Of a stretch of DNA of 41,495 nt, positions 25,914 through 33,497 are shown piece after piece. The DNA is from Desulfuromonadaceae bacterium UBA5613. Its GTDB lineage: Bacteria; Desulfobacterota; Desulfuromonadia; Desulfuromonadales; UBA2197. Location: the NCBI GenBank assembly GCA_002424625.1, contig DIKR01000085.1:1-41495 (forward strand), read 5' to 3'. The notes beneath the pieces were generated by a model. It ran no database searches and had not been told where the DNA came from. It saw nothing but the letters and a program-made list of their open reading frames with translations. Position 1 is the first letter of the stretch. Every line of letters begins with the position of its first letter. A program made the translations under genes and the position numbers.

Positions 25914-25938
25914 GCCAGCCCGCGCAGGGCGGGCTGGC
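25914..25938. other. GC-rich hairpin between two convergent genes
   Basis: A perfect 10-bp stem (GCCAGCCCGC with GCGGGCTGGC) with a 5-base loop lies between gapN and the convergent rhodanese gene. Neither side has a real T-run, so it may be a weak bidirectional terminator or an RNA-end protector. It shares the CCCGC-N5-GCGGG core with the hairpin at 28491-28515. Confidence 0.5.
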
Positions 25939-25964
25939 CTGAATCGCATTATGTTGTCAGTGTG

Positions 25965-26714
25965 TTAGCTTTTTGAACCCGTCCCTCGCAATACAGGTTT
26001 TTTGTCCCGGATCCATTTTTCGATCCCGCCTTCGACGATAACGACATTGCTGAATCCCTTTGCGGCGAGAAAACGCACCGCCGTCGGGGCGCGTGTGCCC
26101 TTCAGGCAAAGGACGGCAACCTGCTTGTCGCGGGGGATTTCGCGGTAGCGATCATGAAGCTCCTCAAAGGGGATATAAAGCCGTTTCGGTGAGTCGATGC
26201 GAAACTTTTCACTATCTCCTTCCAGGCTGGTATCGAGCAAAACGAAGTTGGAATCATTCTGCAAGCGCTGCTGCAGCTCATCCGTTGACATCTTCTTGAC
26301 CTGCATCTTCGGCAATGCTTCGATCGATGCGGTTGGATAACCGGCGGCGACCCAGGCCGGCAGCCCGGCACGATAGGCATAGACCTGCTGGTAGCCAAGC
26401 TTGGCGGCTATATCTGCTGCGCGCCAGGAAGCCGTGCATTTTTCTCCCAGACAATAGAAGACAATCGGCCTGGTGCGATCAGCAGGGAGCTTCTTCTTTA
26501 GATCCTCCAGGGGGATGAAGATCGAGCCGGCGATGTGCAGGTCGTTGTACTCAATTTTGCTCAGAGGATAGACAAGGAGGATATTCTTGTCTATGTCCAG
26601 CATCGCTTTGAGCAGCAATGTATCGACTTCCTGATACGTTGCGGCAAGAAGTGGAGCGCAAAAAGTTAATAATAAAGCGGTGATAAGAATAACAATTTTT
26701 GTTAAAGACTTCAT
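25965..26714 (-). CDS. Exported protein with two rhodanese domains
   Basis: The 249-residue product has a Sec-type signal peptide (cleavage likely near residue 24-25, after LLA) and two rhodanese-like domains in tandem, about 28-127 and 143-237. The first has an active-loop Cys 88 (YCLGEKC, with Cys 93 also present), the second Cys 203 (LCLKGTRAP). Both loops keep a cysteine, so both may carry persulfide; in many tandem rhodaneses one domain is dead. A periplasmic sulfur-transfer or thiol role is likely in a sulfur-metabolising lineage, but the substrate is unknown. AAGGAG lies six bases before the ATG. Confidence 0.85.
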   Translation of the reverse strand: MKSLTKIVILITALLLTFCAPLLAATYQEVDTLLLKAMLDIDKNILLVYPLSKIEYNDLHIAGSIFIPLEDLKKKLPADRTRPIVFYCLGEKCTASWRAADIAAKLGYQQVYAYRAGLPAWVAAGYPTASIEALPKMQVKKMSTDELQQRLQNDSNFVLLDTSLEGDSEKFRIDSPKRLYIPFEELHDRYREIPRDKQVAVLCLKGTRAPTAVRFLAAKGFSNVVIVEGGIEKWIRDKKPVLRGTGSKS

Positions 26715-26758
26715 CTTCTTCTCCTTGTTTAATGATTGTGGGCAAATAGCGTTAGAAA

Positions 26759-26787
26759 AGCCTAAAGATGTCTGGGAATTGTGTCAA
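26759..26787 (-). promoter_or_regulatory. Candidate sigma70 promoter for the rhodanese gene
   Basis: The minus strand has TTGACA (26787-26782), a 17-base spacer and TAGGCT (26764-26759). The -35 box is perfect and the -10 box is moderate. Transcription would begin about 38 bases before the ATG at 26714. Confidence 0.45.
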
Positions 26788-26864
26788 TTAATTAAATTAA
26801 ATTATTGGGGTAATGGCGGCTACGGCCGCGAAAATTTTAGCAGTTCACAACCTGGAGATTTTTT

Positions 26865-27827
26865 ATGGAAAACCATTCAGCAGAAAATGGTCATAGCATT
26901 TTCGACGCGATTTCACAGCTTTTTGGCAAGTCGCTGCGGCCTGATGTTGAGGCGGCAGAAAAAATTTCCTCTTTAGCGGAAATGGAGAATTCTTTTCATG
27001 CCGCCCTGCAGCAACTGAACGGAAAAATAGAGGATTTACGGCAGCAGAAGCTGCAGGCGGGAAGTAATACGGTCTCGTCGCCAGCGGCGCATGCCGAGGA
27101 GCGTGAGCGGCGTATGAATGAGGCGCACGCCCGGATTCTCAACGATATTCTTGCCATGCACCGTAAGCTTGCGACCGGGATCGATCCGCCGACTCTCGAC
27201 GCGCTGGCAACCTTTCTTGAGGAGTGCGTAGAAAAAGTTGCCAAAGAGCGCTCTGTTCCGGAGGTGATGCCTTGTTGTCGCAGCAGCATTCTGCGCCGCT
27301 TCCATCATGAAGCGGGAGAGGGGGCCTGGGATGAAATGGAAAGACAGTTGGCGGCGCAAAGTGAAGCCTGGCCAGAGACAGCTCAACGCGATCCGATTGA
27401 AGAAGAAGCTGCATTCGAGCGGCGTCGGCAGCTCAAGTACCGGGAAATGAAAAATGATTTCGTCAATTACGAGTTAGCACGCAGCGCGCAGTTGATCCGC
27501 GGCATCGAACGGGCCTGGCAGGCTGATTATCCAGATCCAGGCACGCCGCTCTGGCGCGAACTGGTGCTGGAAGGAGTGGCGACGGCATTGCGGGCAAGAA
27601 TTCTAGAGGGTTATTACGACCGATTGTTGGCAAATAAAGAGAAGATCGTCACTCGCGTCACCGAGTTGGTCGGACGCGAGTTAGGTGCCTTGCAGGCGGT
27701 ATTGGCGGAAAAGAATCTGATCAGTCTGGAAGATGCACACCGGGTTGCTATGAGCTCCGGTCGCGTCCTTGACGAAGTGATCCCGGAAATTGCCTGGCAG
27801 GTGATTGGGGAAGAGAAGTCGGGATGA
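26865..27827 (+). CDS. Unrecognised soluble protein, 320 residues
   Basis: I do not recognise this protein. It has no signal peptide or membrane segment. The first 30 residues are followed by a region rich in Glu, Gln, Lys and Ala (about 30-90) that could form a coiled coil. A middle part contains MPCCRSS, and a long helical C-terminal half contains repeated acidic and basic heptad-like stretches. GGAG precedes the ATG by eight bases. It stands alone on the plus strand, divergent from the rhodanese gene and convergent with the PsiE-like gene. GrpE-like or cytoskeleton-like folds are possible but not supported by any motif I can name. Confidence 0.8.
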   Translation: MENHSAENGHSIFDAISQLFGKSLRPDVEAAEKISSLAEMENSFHAALQQLNGKIEDLRQQKLQAGSNTVSSPAAHAEERERRMNEAHARILNDILAMHRKLATGIDPPTLDALATFLEECVEKVAKERSVPEVMPCCRSSILRRFHHEAGEGAWDEMERQLAAQSEAWPETAQRDPIEEEAAFERRRQLKYREMKNDFVNYELARSAQLIRGIERAWQADYPDPGTPLWRELVLEGVATALRARILEGYYDRLLANKEKIVTRVTELVGRELGALQAVLAEKNLISLEDAHRVAMSSGRVLDEVIPEIAWQVIGEEKSG

Positions 27828-27837
27828 TGTTAACTTT

Positions 27838-28437
27838 TTACTCCTTTTCTGCGGGAGGCGTCGCGGGTGGCTCCGGCGGTAAGGGCACAGTCAGGAGGGA
27901 TGCAACAGCCTTCACCGCTTCCGCAGACTCCGTAGCCTCCTTGGGCACCGCGTCGGGTGCGTCCCCCATGATGAGGGAAAGGAGCCGCTTGATCATCGGT
28001 CGGGTCTCCTCCGGGGGCGTTTCGAAGCGGGCCACGACCCAATAAGCGAGGGTCACTCCGGCGATCAATACTGCCAGGGCGATGATCGAGGTGTAGTCGT
28101 AATCATTCAGGTCGATGAGGACAACCTTGCGCGCCAAAGCGAGGAGGGAGACGAGGAGGACGGAGCGCACCTTGACCGTCGCGCTGGTACCAGTGATGGT
28201 GGAGAAGACCGTGTGGTTGAATTCCATGGCGATGAGCACGGTCATGAAGGCCCCAAAGACATTGATGAAGGCGTTGTGGTTGAGGAAAGATTGTTCGGTA
28301 GCGAGGGTCTGAAAGAGGACTAATGCCGCTTGCGCCAGGGTTACGAAGATGGTGATGGTGATCATGAGGGAGAGGGCGACAATGACCAGCTTTTCCGGCC
28401 AGTGGTAAAAGAGGTTTCCCAGGGTCCGTTTGATCAT
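27838..28437 (-). CDS. PsiE-family inner-membrane protein
   Basis: The 199-residue product has four predicted membrane segments (about 16-44, 56-73, 90-108 and 114-138) and the family features EFNHTV, VRSVLLVSLLALARKVVLIDL and IAGVTLAYWVV. PsiE proteins are named for phosphate-starvation induction in E. coli, but their biochemical role is not known. A Pro/Ala/Glu-rich cytoplasmic tail of about 60 residues extends beyond the usual length. No phosphate-regulon (Pho box) sequence was recognised upstream, so the induction should not be assumed here. Confidence 0.82.
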   Translation of the reverse strand: MIKRTLGNLFYHWPEKLVIVALSLMITITIFVTLAQAALVLFQTLATEQSFLNHNAFINVFGAFMTVLIAMEFNHTVFSTITGTSATVKVRSVLLVSLLALARKVVLIDLNDYDYTSIIALAVLIAGVTLAYWVVARFETPPEETRPMIKRLLSLIMGDAPDAVPKEATESAEAVKAVASLLTVPLPPEPPATPPAEKE

Positions 28438-28490
28438 TGCGAATCTCTCTTTGGTTGGTCAAGTTGACCGGTGTAGTCGCCCGGAAAAGA

Positions 28491-28515
28491 AGCAGCCCGC
28501 GCGAGGCGGGCTGCT
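28491..28515 (-). terminator. Rho-independent terminator after the outer-membrane barrel gene
   Basis: On the minus strand a perfect 10-bp stem (AGCAGCCCGC/GCGGGCTGCT, 5-base loop) is followed by TCTTTTCC. It lies 33 bases beyond the stop of the barrel gene. The T-run is interrupted, so efficiency may be modest. Confidence 0.65.
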
Positions 28516-28548
28516 GAAAATCATGGTGATCAATAACTTCCGTTCGGT

Positions 28549-29133
28549 TTAGAAGTTGTAGCGCAGACCAGCGAAGAAATTGTGGGTCTGGTACTCAACT
28601 TCGGCACCATCGAAATCCGCGTCGGCGGTGGCGAAGTAGCGGTACTGCAGATCGAGGGTGGTGACATGGGTCAAGGGGAAAGCAAGGCCGGCGATTGCCT
28701 GGTAGGCAAAGACGGTGTCGTCTTCGTCGCCGTCTAAATCGACATTGGCTAATCCTATCCCGGCGCCGAGAAAAGGCCGGACAGTCTCACTGACAGCGAG
28801 GTCGACCAAGAGGTTACCCATGACGGCGAGGGAACTTATATCGCCATTGACGGAGTCGCTAAAACCGCCCGAAGAAATTTTATCCACATCGTTGGTGCGA
28901 TAAGCCATTTCAATTTCACCACGCAGGCCATCAAATTCATTACCGACAGCAGCAATAAAACCGAAGCCTGGATCAAATGACACTTCGGCAGAAAATCCCG
29001 GCGCGCTGATGTCGGAATCATTCATCGAGACCAGACCAAAACTCCCCGACACGTACGGCGCTGCTGTGGCCGATGAAGCCACGCCGCCCAACATCAAAGC
29101 CATCGCCAATCCCACGATCCAAATTTTTTTCAT
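28549..29133 (-). CDS. Outer-membrane beta-barrel protein (OmpA-like/OMP_b-brl type)
   Basis: The 194-residue product has a clean signal peptide (cleavage after ATA-A near residue 24) and then alternating strands typical of an eight-stranded barrel. It ends in AGLRYNF with the C-terminal phenylalanine recognised by the BAM machinery. An acidic Asp/Glu-rich loop (VDLDGDEDDTVF) lies in the middle. The family includes small porin- or adhesin-like barrels; the role here is unknown. AGGAGG six bases before the ATG and a plausible promoter upstream suggest good expression. Confidence 0.88.
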   Translation of the reverse strand: MKKIWIVGLAMALMLGGVASSATAAPYVSGSFGLVSMNDSDISAPGFSAEVSFDPGFGFIAAVGNEFDGLRGEIEMAYRTNDVDKISSGGFSDSVNGDISSLAVMGNLLVDLAVSETVRPFLGAGIGLANVDLDGDEDDTVFAYQAIAGLAFPLTHVTTLDLQYRYFATADADFDGAEVEYQTHNFFAGLRYNF

Positions 29134-29184
29134 GGTTTTCCTCCTGTTAATGTGCGGATTAAACTAAAATTTTTACGACCGGAA

Positions 29185-29213
29185 AATGTTAGCAGAGTAT
29201 TTTGCGAAGTCAA
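29185..29213 (-). promoter_or_regulatory. Candidate sigma70 promoter for the barrel gene
   Basis: The minus strand has TTGACT (29213-29208), a 17-base spacer and AACATT (29190-29185). The -35 box matches in five positions and the -10 box is weaker. Transcription would start about 45 bases before the ATG. Confidence 0.4.
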
Positions 29214-29259
29214 GAGCACGCGGAAAATTTATTGTTTAAATTGATCTTTCGTGCGCGTC

Positions 29260-30261
29260 TCACAATTCCCGTTTGCTGACGATCCCGGCCATGACCCCGG
29301 CGCCGTTGGGGAGGTCGATATCAAGTCGACGGATCGAAGTAACGCCGGCCGCTCGCAGCATCGCTTCGAGTTGCCCCTGCGAATAGGCTTGGCCGTGCGG
29401 TGTATTGAGGAGCATGTTGAGGGAGAAGAGGGCCGGAAAGAGCGGTCCGTCCATGCTGTCGTCGAGGATGAACTCTTGTACCAGCAACATGCCGCCCGGT
29501 TCCAGCGCCGCCACCGCCCGCTGCAGAATGACGGCGCACCCTTCCGGCCCTTCGCCGTGCAGAATATGGGAGAGCCAGGCGACGTCGAAACCGCGCGGGA
29601 CGTCGTCGCTGATAAAGTCCCCTTCCGCGAAGCTGATGCGGTCGCTGAGGCTGAAAGTCGCGATGGTCTTTTCGGCGAAGGGGCGGGTGCTGGGGAGATC
29701 ATAAACGGTGGCGGTCAGTTGCGGATTAGATTGACAGAAGTGGATGGCATAAGTGCCGGGACCGCCGCCGAGATCGAGGAGACGCTGCCGGTCGTGCAGA
29801 TCAACATTGCCGACGATGCGCGGGGCGATCTGCATGGCGAGATTGAACATCCCCATCTCAAAACTTTCCCGCTCCGCTTCATCCCCGGCGTGGGAGACCC
29901 GGTCCCGCAGCGGGGCGCCGCTCTGCACGGCTTCGTCGAGGCGCGACCAGCCGGCCATGAGGTGATGGTGGTGCTGGATGATGTAGCCGAGGTAGTGAGG
30001 CGAGTGGCGCGCCAGGTATTCAGCGGCAAAGGCGGTCGGCGCATAATGCTCCCCCTCTTTGCCCAGCAACCCCAGCGCTACCAGGGCATTGAGCAGCATC
30101 TCCAGCCCGCGCGCATCGCTGCTGGTGGCCCGGGCCAGCTCGGCAACCGTGCCGCTATGACTGAAGAGGTCGAGTTTTACCCCGGCATGCAGGGCGCAGG
30201 CGCTCCAGTAGCCGCCTGAGAGTTTTAGCAGTTCGGCAGGGTTCCAGTTAGATTGGTCCAT
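29260..30261 (-). CDS. SAM-dependent methyltransferase (O-methyltransferase family 2-like)
   Basis: The 333-residue product has an N-terminal winged-helix dimerisation region (about 10-90) and a C-terminal Rossmann methyltransferase domain with SAM motif I LLDLGGGPGTYA, a YDLPS post-motif acid loop and SHILHGEGPEG, which aligns with the catalytic-His region of plant-type O-methyltransferases. Bacterial members modify small molecules such as quinones, carotenoids or antibiotics. No biosynthetic neighbours are present to name the substrate. I choose the second methionine (MDQSNW), which has AAGGAG six bases upstream; the earlier ATG at 30276 has a weaker site. It follows the YbaN-like gene closely on the same strand. 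Confidence 0.82.
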   Translation of the reverse strand: MDQSNWNPAELLKLSGGYWSACALHAGVKLDLFSHSGTVAELARATSSDARGLEMLLNALVALGLLGKEGEHYAPTAFAAEYLARHSPHYLGYIIQHHHHLMAGWSRLDEAVQSGAPLRDRVSHAGDEAERESFEMGMFNLAMQIAPRIVGNVDLHDRQRLLDLGGGPGTYAIHFCQSNPQLTATVYDLPSTRPFAEKTIATFSLSDRISFAEGDFISDDVPRGFDVAWLSHILHGEGPEGCAVILQRAVAALEPGGMLLVQEFILDDSMDGPLFPALFSLNMLLNTPHGQAYSQGQLEAMLRAAGVTSIRRLDIDLPNGAGVMAGIVSKREL

Positions 30262-30285
30262 GGGAGACTCCTTCATTTCGTCCTG

Positions 30286-30792
30286 TTATCCTTCGTTGCG
30301 GGTTGGTAACCGGAGCAAGTAGAGGGTGACGCCGATGGCAACAACAAAGAACGTCAGCTTGACCGGCAGGATAGGAGCTAACAGCAGCGTCGATAGGGAA
30401 ATCGACGTCCACAGCAGGAGTATAGCCCAAACCTTGGCCCGCAGGGGAATGCCGTTACCGTCGAGATAGTCGTTTACCATCGGGCCCAGGCGGGGATGAT
30501 CAAGGAGCCAAGTGTAGCAGCGCGGCGAGCTGCGCGCAAAGCAGGCTGCTGCCAGCAGCAGCAAGGGCACAGTCGGGAGGAGAGGGAGAAAGATGCCGAG
30601 GACGCCAAGGGCGGTCGACAGTATGCCGCTACAAAAGAGCAGGATGCGCAGCAGCGGTGATGCCGCGACGGGAGCCGGGGCGGATGGTGGGCGGTCAGGC
30701 GGCAGCCCTGAATTGTCGTCTCTGCCTAAAGCGGACAAGAGGCCGGTGCGGTTGATGCGCTGGTCATCTAGGGGGTCTCGCCAATAACCCAA
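30286..30792 (-). CDS. YbaN/DUF454 family inner-membrane protein
   Basis: The 168-residue product contains the DUF454 core: GILSTALGVLGIFLPLLPTVPLLLLAAACFARSS, then the WLLDHPRLGP segment and two further membrane stretches. The function of the family is unknown. The longest frame starts at a TTG (30792) that overlaps the end of the universal stress gene by 25 bases and has no clear ribosome site. Typical members have about 125 residues, so a later non-ATG start near residue 18-46 is possible. It is likely co-transcribed with the stress gene. Confidence 0.8.
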   Translation of the reverse strand: MGYWRDPLDDQRINRTGLLSALGRDDNSGLPPDRPPSAPAPVAASPLLRILLFCSGILSTALGVLGIFLPLLPTVPLLLLAAACFARSSPRCYTWLLDHPRLGPMVNDYLDGNGIPLRAKVWAILLLWTSISLSTLLLAPILPVKLTFFVVAIGVTLYLLRLPTRNEG

Positions 30793-31244
30793 AGGGCGAG
30801 GGGGGCTTTATGCATGAGATCGTGTGATACGCTCCCTTGCAACATCTCCTGCACCAGCGACAGGCCGCGGCGGCCGACGACGATGGTATCGCATTCCTGC
30901 TCCAGCGCTTCGTCGATGATGTCCAGGGCCACGCCGCGCCGCAGCGGTTTGGCCGAAGTCTGCAGTTGCACGGCGGGAAAACCGTTATCCACCAGGAGTG
31001 AAGTGATCTCCTGAAAAAAGTTCTGGACCTGCTGAACTTCCAGCTGATGATCCTCGCCGCCATGCACTTCCAGCGGGACGTTGTCACTCAGCTTCTCCAG
31101 TTCGCGACTATCGTAGGGGATGCCGGTCATCACCGAAAAAAGGGTGACTTCACACCCGGGCAGGTGCGGGACCACGCTCGCCAGATACTCTGCAGCACTC
31201 TTTGTGGCAGGGGAACAGTCAACGGCAAAAAGCACTTTCCTCAC
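30768..31244 (-). CDS. Universal stress protein (UspA family)
   Basis: The 158-residue product has the Usp fold: KVLFAVDCSPATKSAAEYLA at the start and the ATP-binding signature GRRGLSLVQEMLQGSVS near residues 127-143, followed by APLALWVI. The G-x2-G-x9-G(S/T) pattern suggests it binds ATP. Universal stress proteins respond to starvation, osmotic and redox stress. The start is GTG with AAGGAG seven bases upstream. It starts 42 bases after the last Mrp-cluster gene on the same strand with no terminator seen between, so it may be the tail of that operon. Confidence 0.93.
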   Translation of the reverse strand: MRKVLFAVDCSPATKSAAEYLASVVPHLPGCEVTLFSVMTGIPYDSRELEKLSDNVPLEVHGGEDHQLEVQQVQNFFQEITSLLVDNGFPAVQLQTSAKPLRRGVALDIIDEALEQECDTIVVGRRGLSLVQEMLQGSVSHDLMHKAPLALWVIGETP

Positions 31245-31286
31245 GTTTTATCTCCTTGTGTGGACGGCAAGCGGGCAGTCGCCCCC

Positions 31287-33047
31287 TTACAGGAAGAACA
31301 AAAAGGACATCAGCGCCAGAAAGAGGACCGCCAGCAGTACACCGCCGCCGACCGGATAGGCGCTGCGTTCGCAGCGGCCGGAGTCGTCCGCGGGAACATC
31401 CTTGCCGATCATCTTGTAGTAGGGCGCCACGAACAGGGTGTGCAAGCGGTCGACGGGATCGACAAAGAAGCGGGCCAGGGCTGTTGGCAGGCGCCGGACA
31501 AAGAGCTGGTCGCCCCAGCTGTTCAGGCGGTTGAAGCTCCGCTCGGCGATGCCGTAGAACAACCGGCCGCCCTTACGGTAAAACCAGTCGGCATCGAGAT
31601 TGATCGAGCGTATCTCGGCCGGGTAAATTCCTGACAACAGCAGCAGCGAAAAGGCCAGGGCCGAGAAGAAGAGGAGTTGGGTCTGGGCAATCACGTGTGA
31701 AACGGTAAAGGGCTGATAATCGGTGGGGAAGGGGAGCAGATTGTACAGGTATTGCGGGAAGCAGCCGATGAAGATGCAGAGGGCGGCAGTTATTCCCATG
31801 GCCAGGAGCATGTGGCGCGGCGCTTCTTCGCAGCGAATACCGGAATCGTGGGAAAAAAAGGCGAAAAAAGGAATTTTGATGCCGGCGTGGTGAAAGACGC
31901 CAGCCGAGGCGAAGAGCAAAACAAACCAGACAAAGCGCAAATCCCCGAGGGCGGCCGCTTCCATGACCATCGATTTGCTGACGAAGCCGCTGAAGAGGGG
32001 AAAAGCGGAGATCGATGCCGCGCCGACGATGCAAAAGGCACAGGTCCAGGGCATCGATTTGTATAATCCTCCGAGATCGGTGGCGTTGATTTTGCCGGTG
32101 CGATACAGCACCGCCCCCATCGTCATGAAAAGCAGCCCCTTGAAGAGGATGTCGTTGAAGGCGTGGGCCACCGCACCATTGATGGAGAGGGCCGTGCCGA
32201 TGCCGATGCCCACCACCATAAATCCGACCTGGTTGATCAGACTGTAGGCCAGAACCCGGCGCAGGTCGTTCTCGATAACAGCATAAAAGATCGGAAAGGC
32301 GGCCATGGCGGTGCCGATCCAGATTAATTCGCTGGTGCCGGGAAAGGATCTGGCCAGGGCATAAATCGCCACCTTGGTGGTGAAGGCTGAGAGGAAGACC
32401 GTGCCGGTGACGGTCGATTCCGGGTAGGCATCAGTGAGCCAGGGGTGCAGCAGCGGCCAGGCACAGTTGACCCCGAAACCGAGAAAGATCAGCCAGGAAG
32501 CCGGGGTCGCCAGGCCGATGTAAGCGAACTCGGCGCTGCCGGTCTGCTGTACCTGTAAAATAATCCCGGCGAGGAGGCAGAGACCGCCGGCGACATGGAC
32601 CATGAAGTAGCGAAAGCCGGCGCCGAGGGCGGCAGGAGTTCGCCGCGCCATGATCAGGAAGGTGGCACAGATGGTGAGGAGTTCCCAAAAGACGAAGACC
32701 GAAAAGAGATCTCCGGCAAAGACCGCCCCTATGCCTGCCCCGGCATAGATCAGGGAGGCGACGTTCTGGACCATGTCATCCACATGCAAGGCATAAAGGA
32801 CGGAGAGGAAGGTGATCAGGTGAAAAATGATGCCGAAGATATAGCTGAGGCGGTCAACCCGGCCGAGCATGATTTCATGACCAAAAAAGCTGGTGACCCA
32901 GTGATTTCCCTCGGGGATCAGCAGGAAGTTGACAAAGCTCACCACTGGCAGGAGCAGCATCCAGCTATTCCGGATCTTCCCTTTGAGAAAGGGGACGACC
33001 AGGGCACCGACCATCAGCAGGAGAAAGGGGGGCAAAGCGCTAATCAT
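31287..33047 (-). CDS. Mrp/NuoL-like antiporter subunit, long form (586 residues)
   Basis: This is a polytopic proton-translocating subunit of the ND5/NuoL-M-N/MrpA-D superfamily with about 14 core membrane segments. It has the TM5 glutamate (FWELLTICATF), the TM7-region lysine (FTTKVAIYALAR), the AHAFNDILFKGLLFM segment and a TM12 lysine (GIKIPFFAFF), the residues forming the hydrophilic axis in this family. After the core, about 120 residues follow: SINLDADWFYRKGGRL, an amphipathic-looking stretch, then a final membrane segment. That layout recalls the lateral-helix arm of NuoL. It overlaps the preceding 97-residue gene by eight bases. It is the last of three such subunits in the operon. 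Confidence 0.9.
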   Translation of the reverse strand: MISALPPFLLLMVGALVVPFLKGKIRNSWMLLLPVVSFVNFLLIPEGNHWVTSFFGHEIMLGRVDRLSYIFGIIFHLITFLSVLYALHVDDMVQNVASLIYAGAGIGAVFAGDLFSVFVFWELLTICATFLIMARRTPAALGAGFRYFMVHVAGGLCLLAGIILQVQQTGSAEFAYIGLATPASWLIFLGFGVNCAWPLLHPWLTDAYPESTVTGTVFLSAFTTKVAIYALARSFPGTSELIWIGTAMAAFPIFYAVIENDLRRVLAYSLINQVGFMVVGIGIGTALSINGAVAHAFNDILFKGLLFMTMGAVLYRTGKINATDLGGLYKSMPWTCAFCIVGAASISAFPLFSGFVSKSMVMEAAALGDLRFVWFVLLFASAGVFHHAGIKIPFFAFFSHDSGIRCEEAPRHMLLAMGITAALCIFIGCFPQYLYNLLPFPTDYQPFTVSHVIAQTQLLFFSALAFSLLLLSGIYPAEIRSINLDADWFYRKGGRLFYGIAERSFNRLNSWGDQLFVRRLPTALARFFVDPVDRLHTLFVAPYYKMIGKDVPADDSGRCERSAYPVGGGVLLAVLFLALMSFLFFL

Positions 33048-33333
33048 AATGATTCTCTTTACGCATCACGAGGGGGCGCAGGATGTATTTGGCCACGAGG
33101 ACAAGGATGACACAGGCGACAAACCCGTAAAGGGAGTAGAAGCCGAAACGATCCTCCCAGGGGAAGATGGCATGCTTGTGGTAAATCAGGTCGGTGGCAA
33201 AAAGGAGGATGACGCAAGTGTAAAAGATGTAGAGCAGCCGCTGCACATTGCGGGGGTTGTCAAAGACACCCGGCTTCTCGTTGAGCTGCGCGGGCGGTGT
33301 GTCGGTCTGCTCATTATTCGGGGATACTGACAT
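33040..33333 (-). CDS. Small two-span membrane protein of the Mrp cluster (97 residues)
   Basis: The product has a hydrophilic N-terminus (about 30 residues) and two membrane segments (about 34-53 and 66-86) joined by a loop with HKHAIFPWE, ending in a basic and acidic tail. I do not know a named family, but proteins of this shape occur beside similar antiporter clusters as I recall, so it is probably a real subunit or assembly factor. TAGGAG lies seven bases before the ATG. The gene is tucked between the 43-residue gene and the long antiporter subunit, overlapping the latter. Confidence 0.8.
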   Translation of the reverse strand: MSVSPNNEQTDTPPAQLNEKPGVFDNPRNVQRLLYIFYTCVILLFATDLIYHKHAIFPWEDRFGFYSLYGFVACVILVLVAKYILRPLVMRKENHYD

Positions 33334-33342
33334 TGCCGACTC

Positions 33343-33474
33343 CTACAGAGTGTCGAAAAGAACCCACGCGAGGTAGAGGGTCCCGAGTGTAAAGATGATG
33401 AGAAAGGCCGGCAGATAACCCGGCACCGGTTCATGATCCAGAATCATCTTTTCTTCGTGATGATGATCGTTCAT
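33343..33474 (-). CDS. Tiny single-span membrane protein of the Mrp cluster (43 residues)
   Basis: The ATG at 33474 starts a 43-residue protein: a His/Glu-rich head (MNDHHHEEKMILDHEP), then one membrane segment (about 20-40) with the short end outside or inside unclear. An AGGA site lies eight bases upstream. It is 23 bases after the preceding antiporter subunit and 9 bases before the next gene, so it fits tightly in the operon. The same frame is open farther upstream, but only into the antiporter gene. The histidine cluster may bind metal; that is speculation. Confidence 0.7.
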   Translation of the reverse strand: MNDHHHEEKMILDHEPVPGYLPAFLIIFTLGTLYLAWVLFDTL

Positions 33475-33497
33475 GGTCGTTTTCCTGGCGTCGCGAC

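Noticed and set aside
29260..30261. Secondary-metabolite gene cluster suggested by the O-methyltransferase
   Set aside because: No synthase, tailoring enzyme or transporter is next to it.
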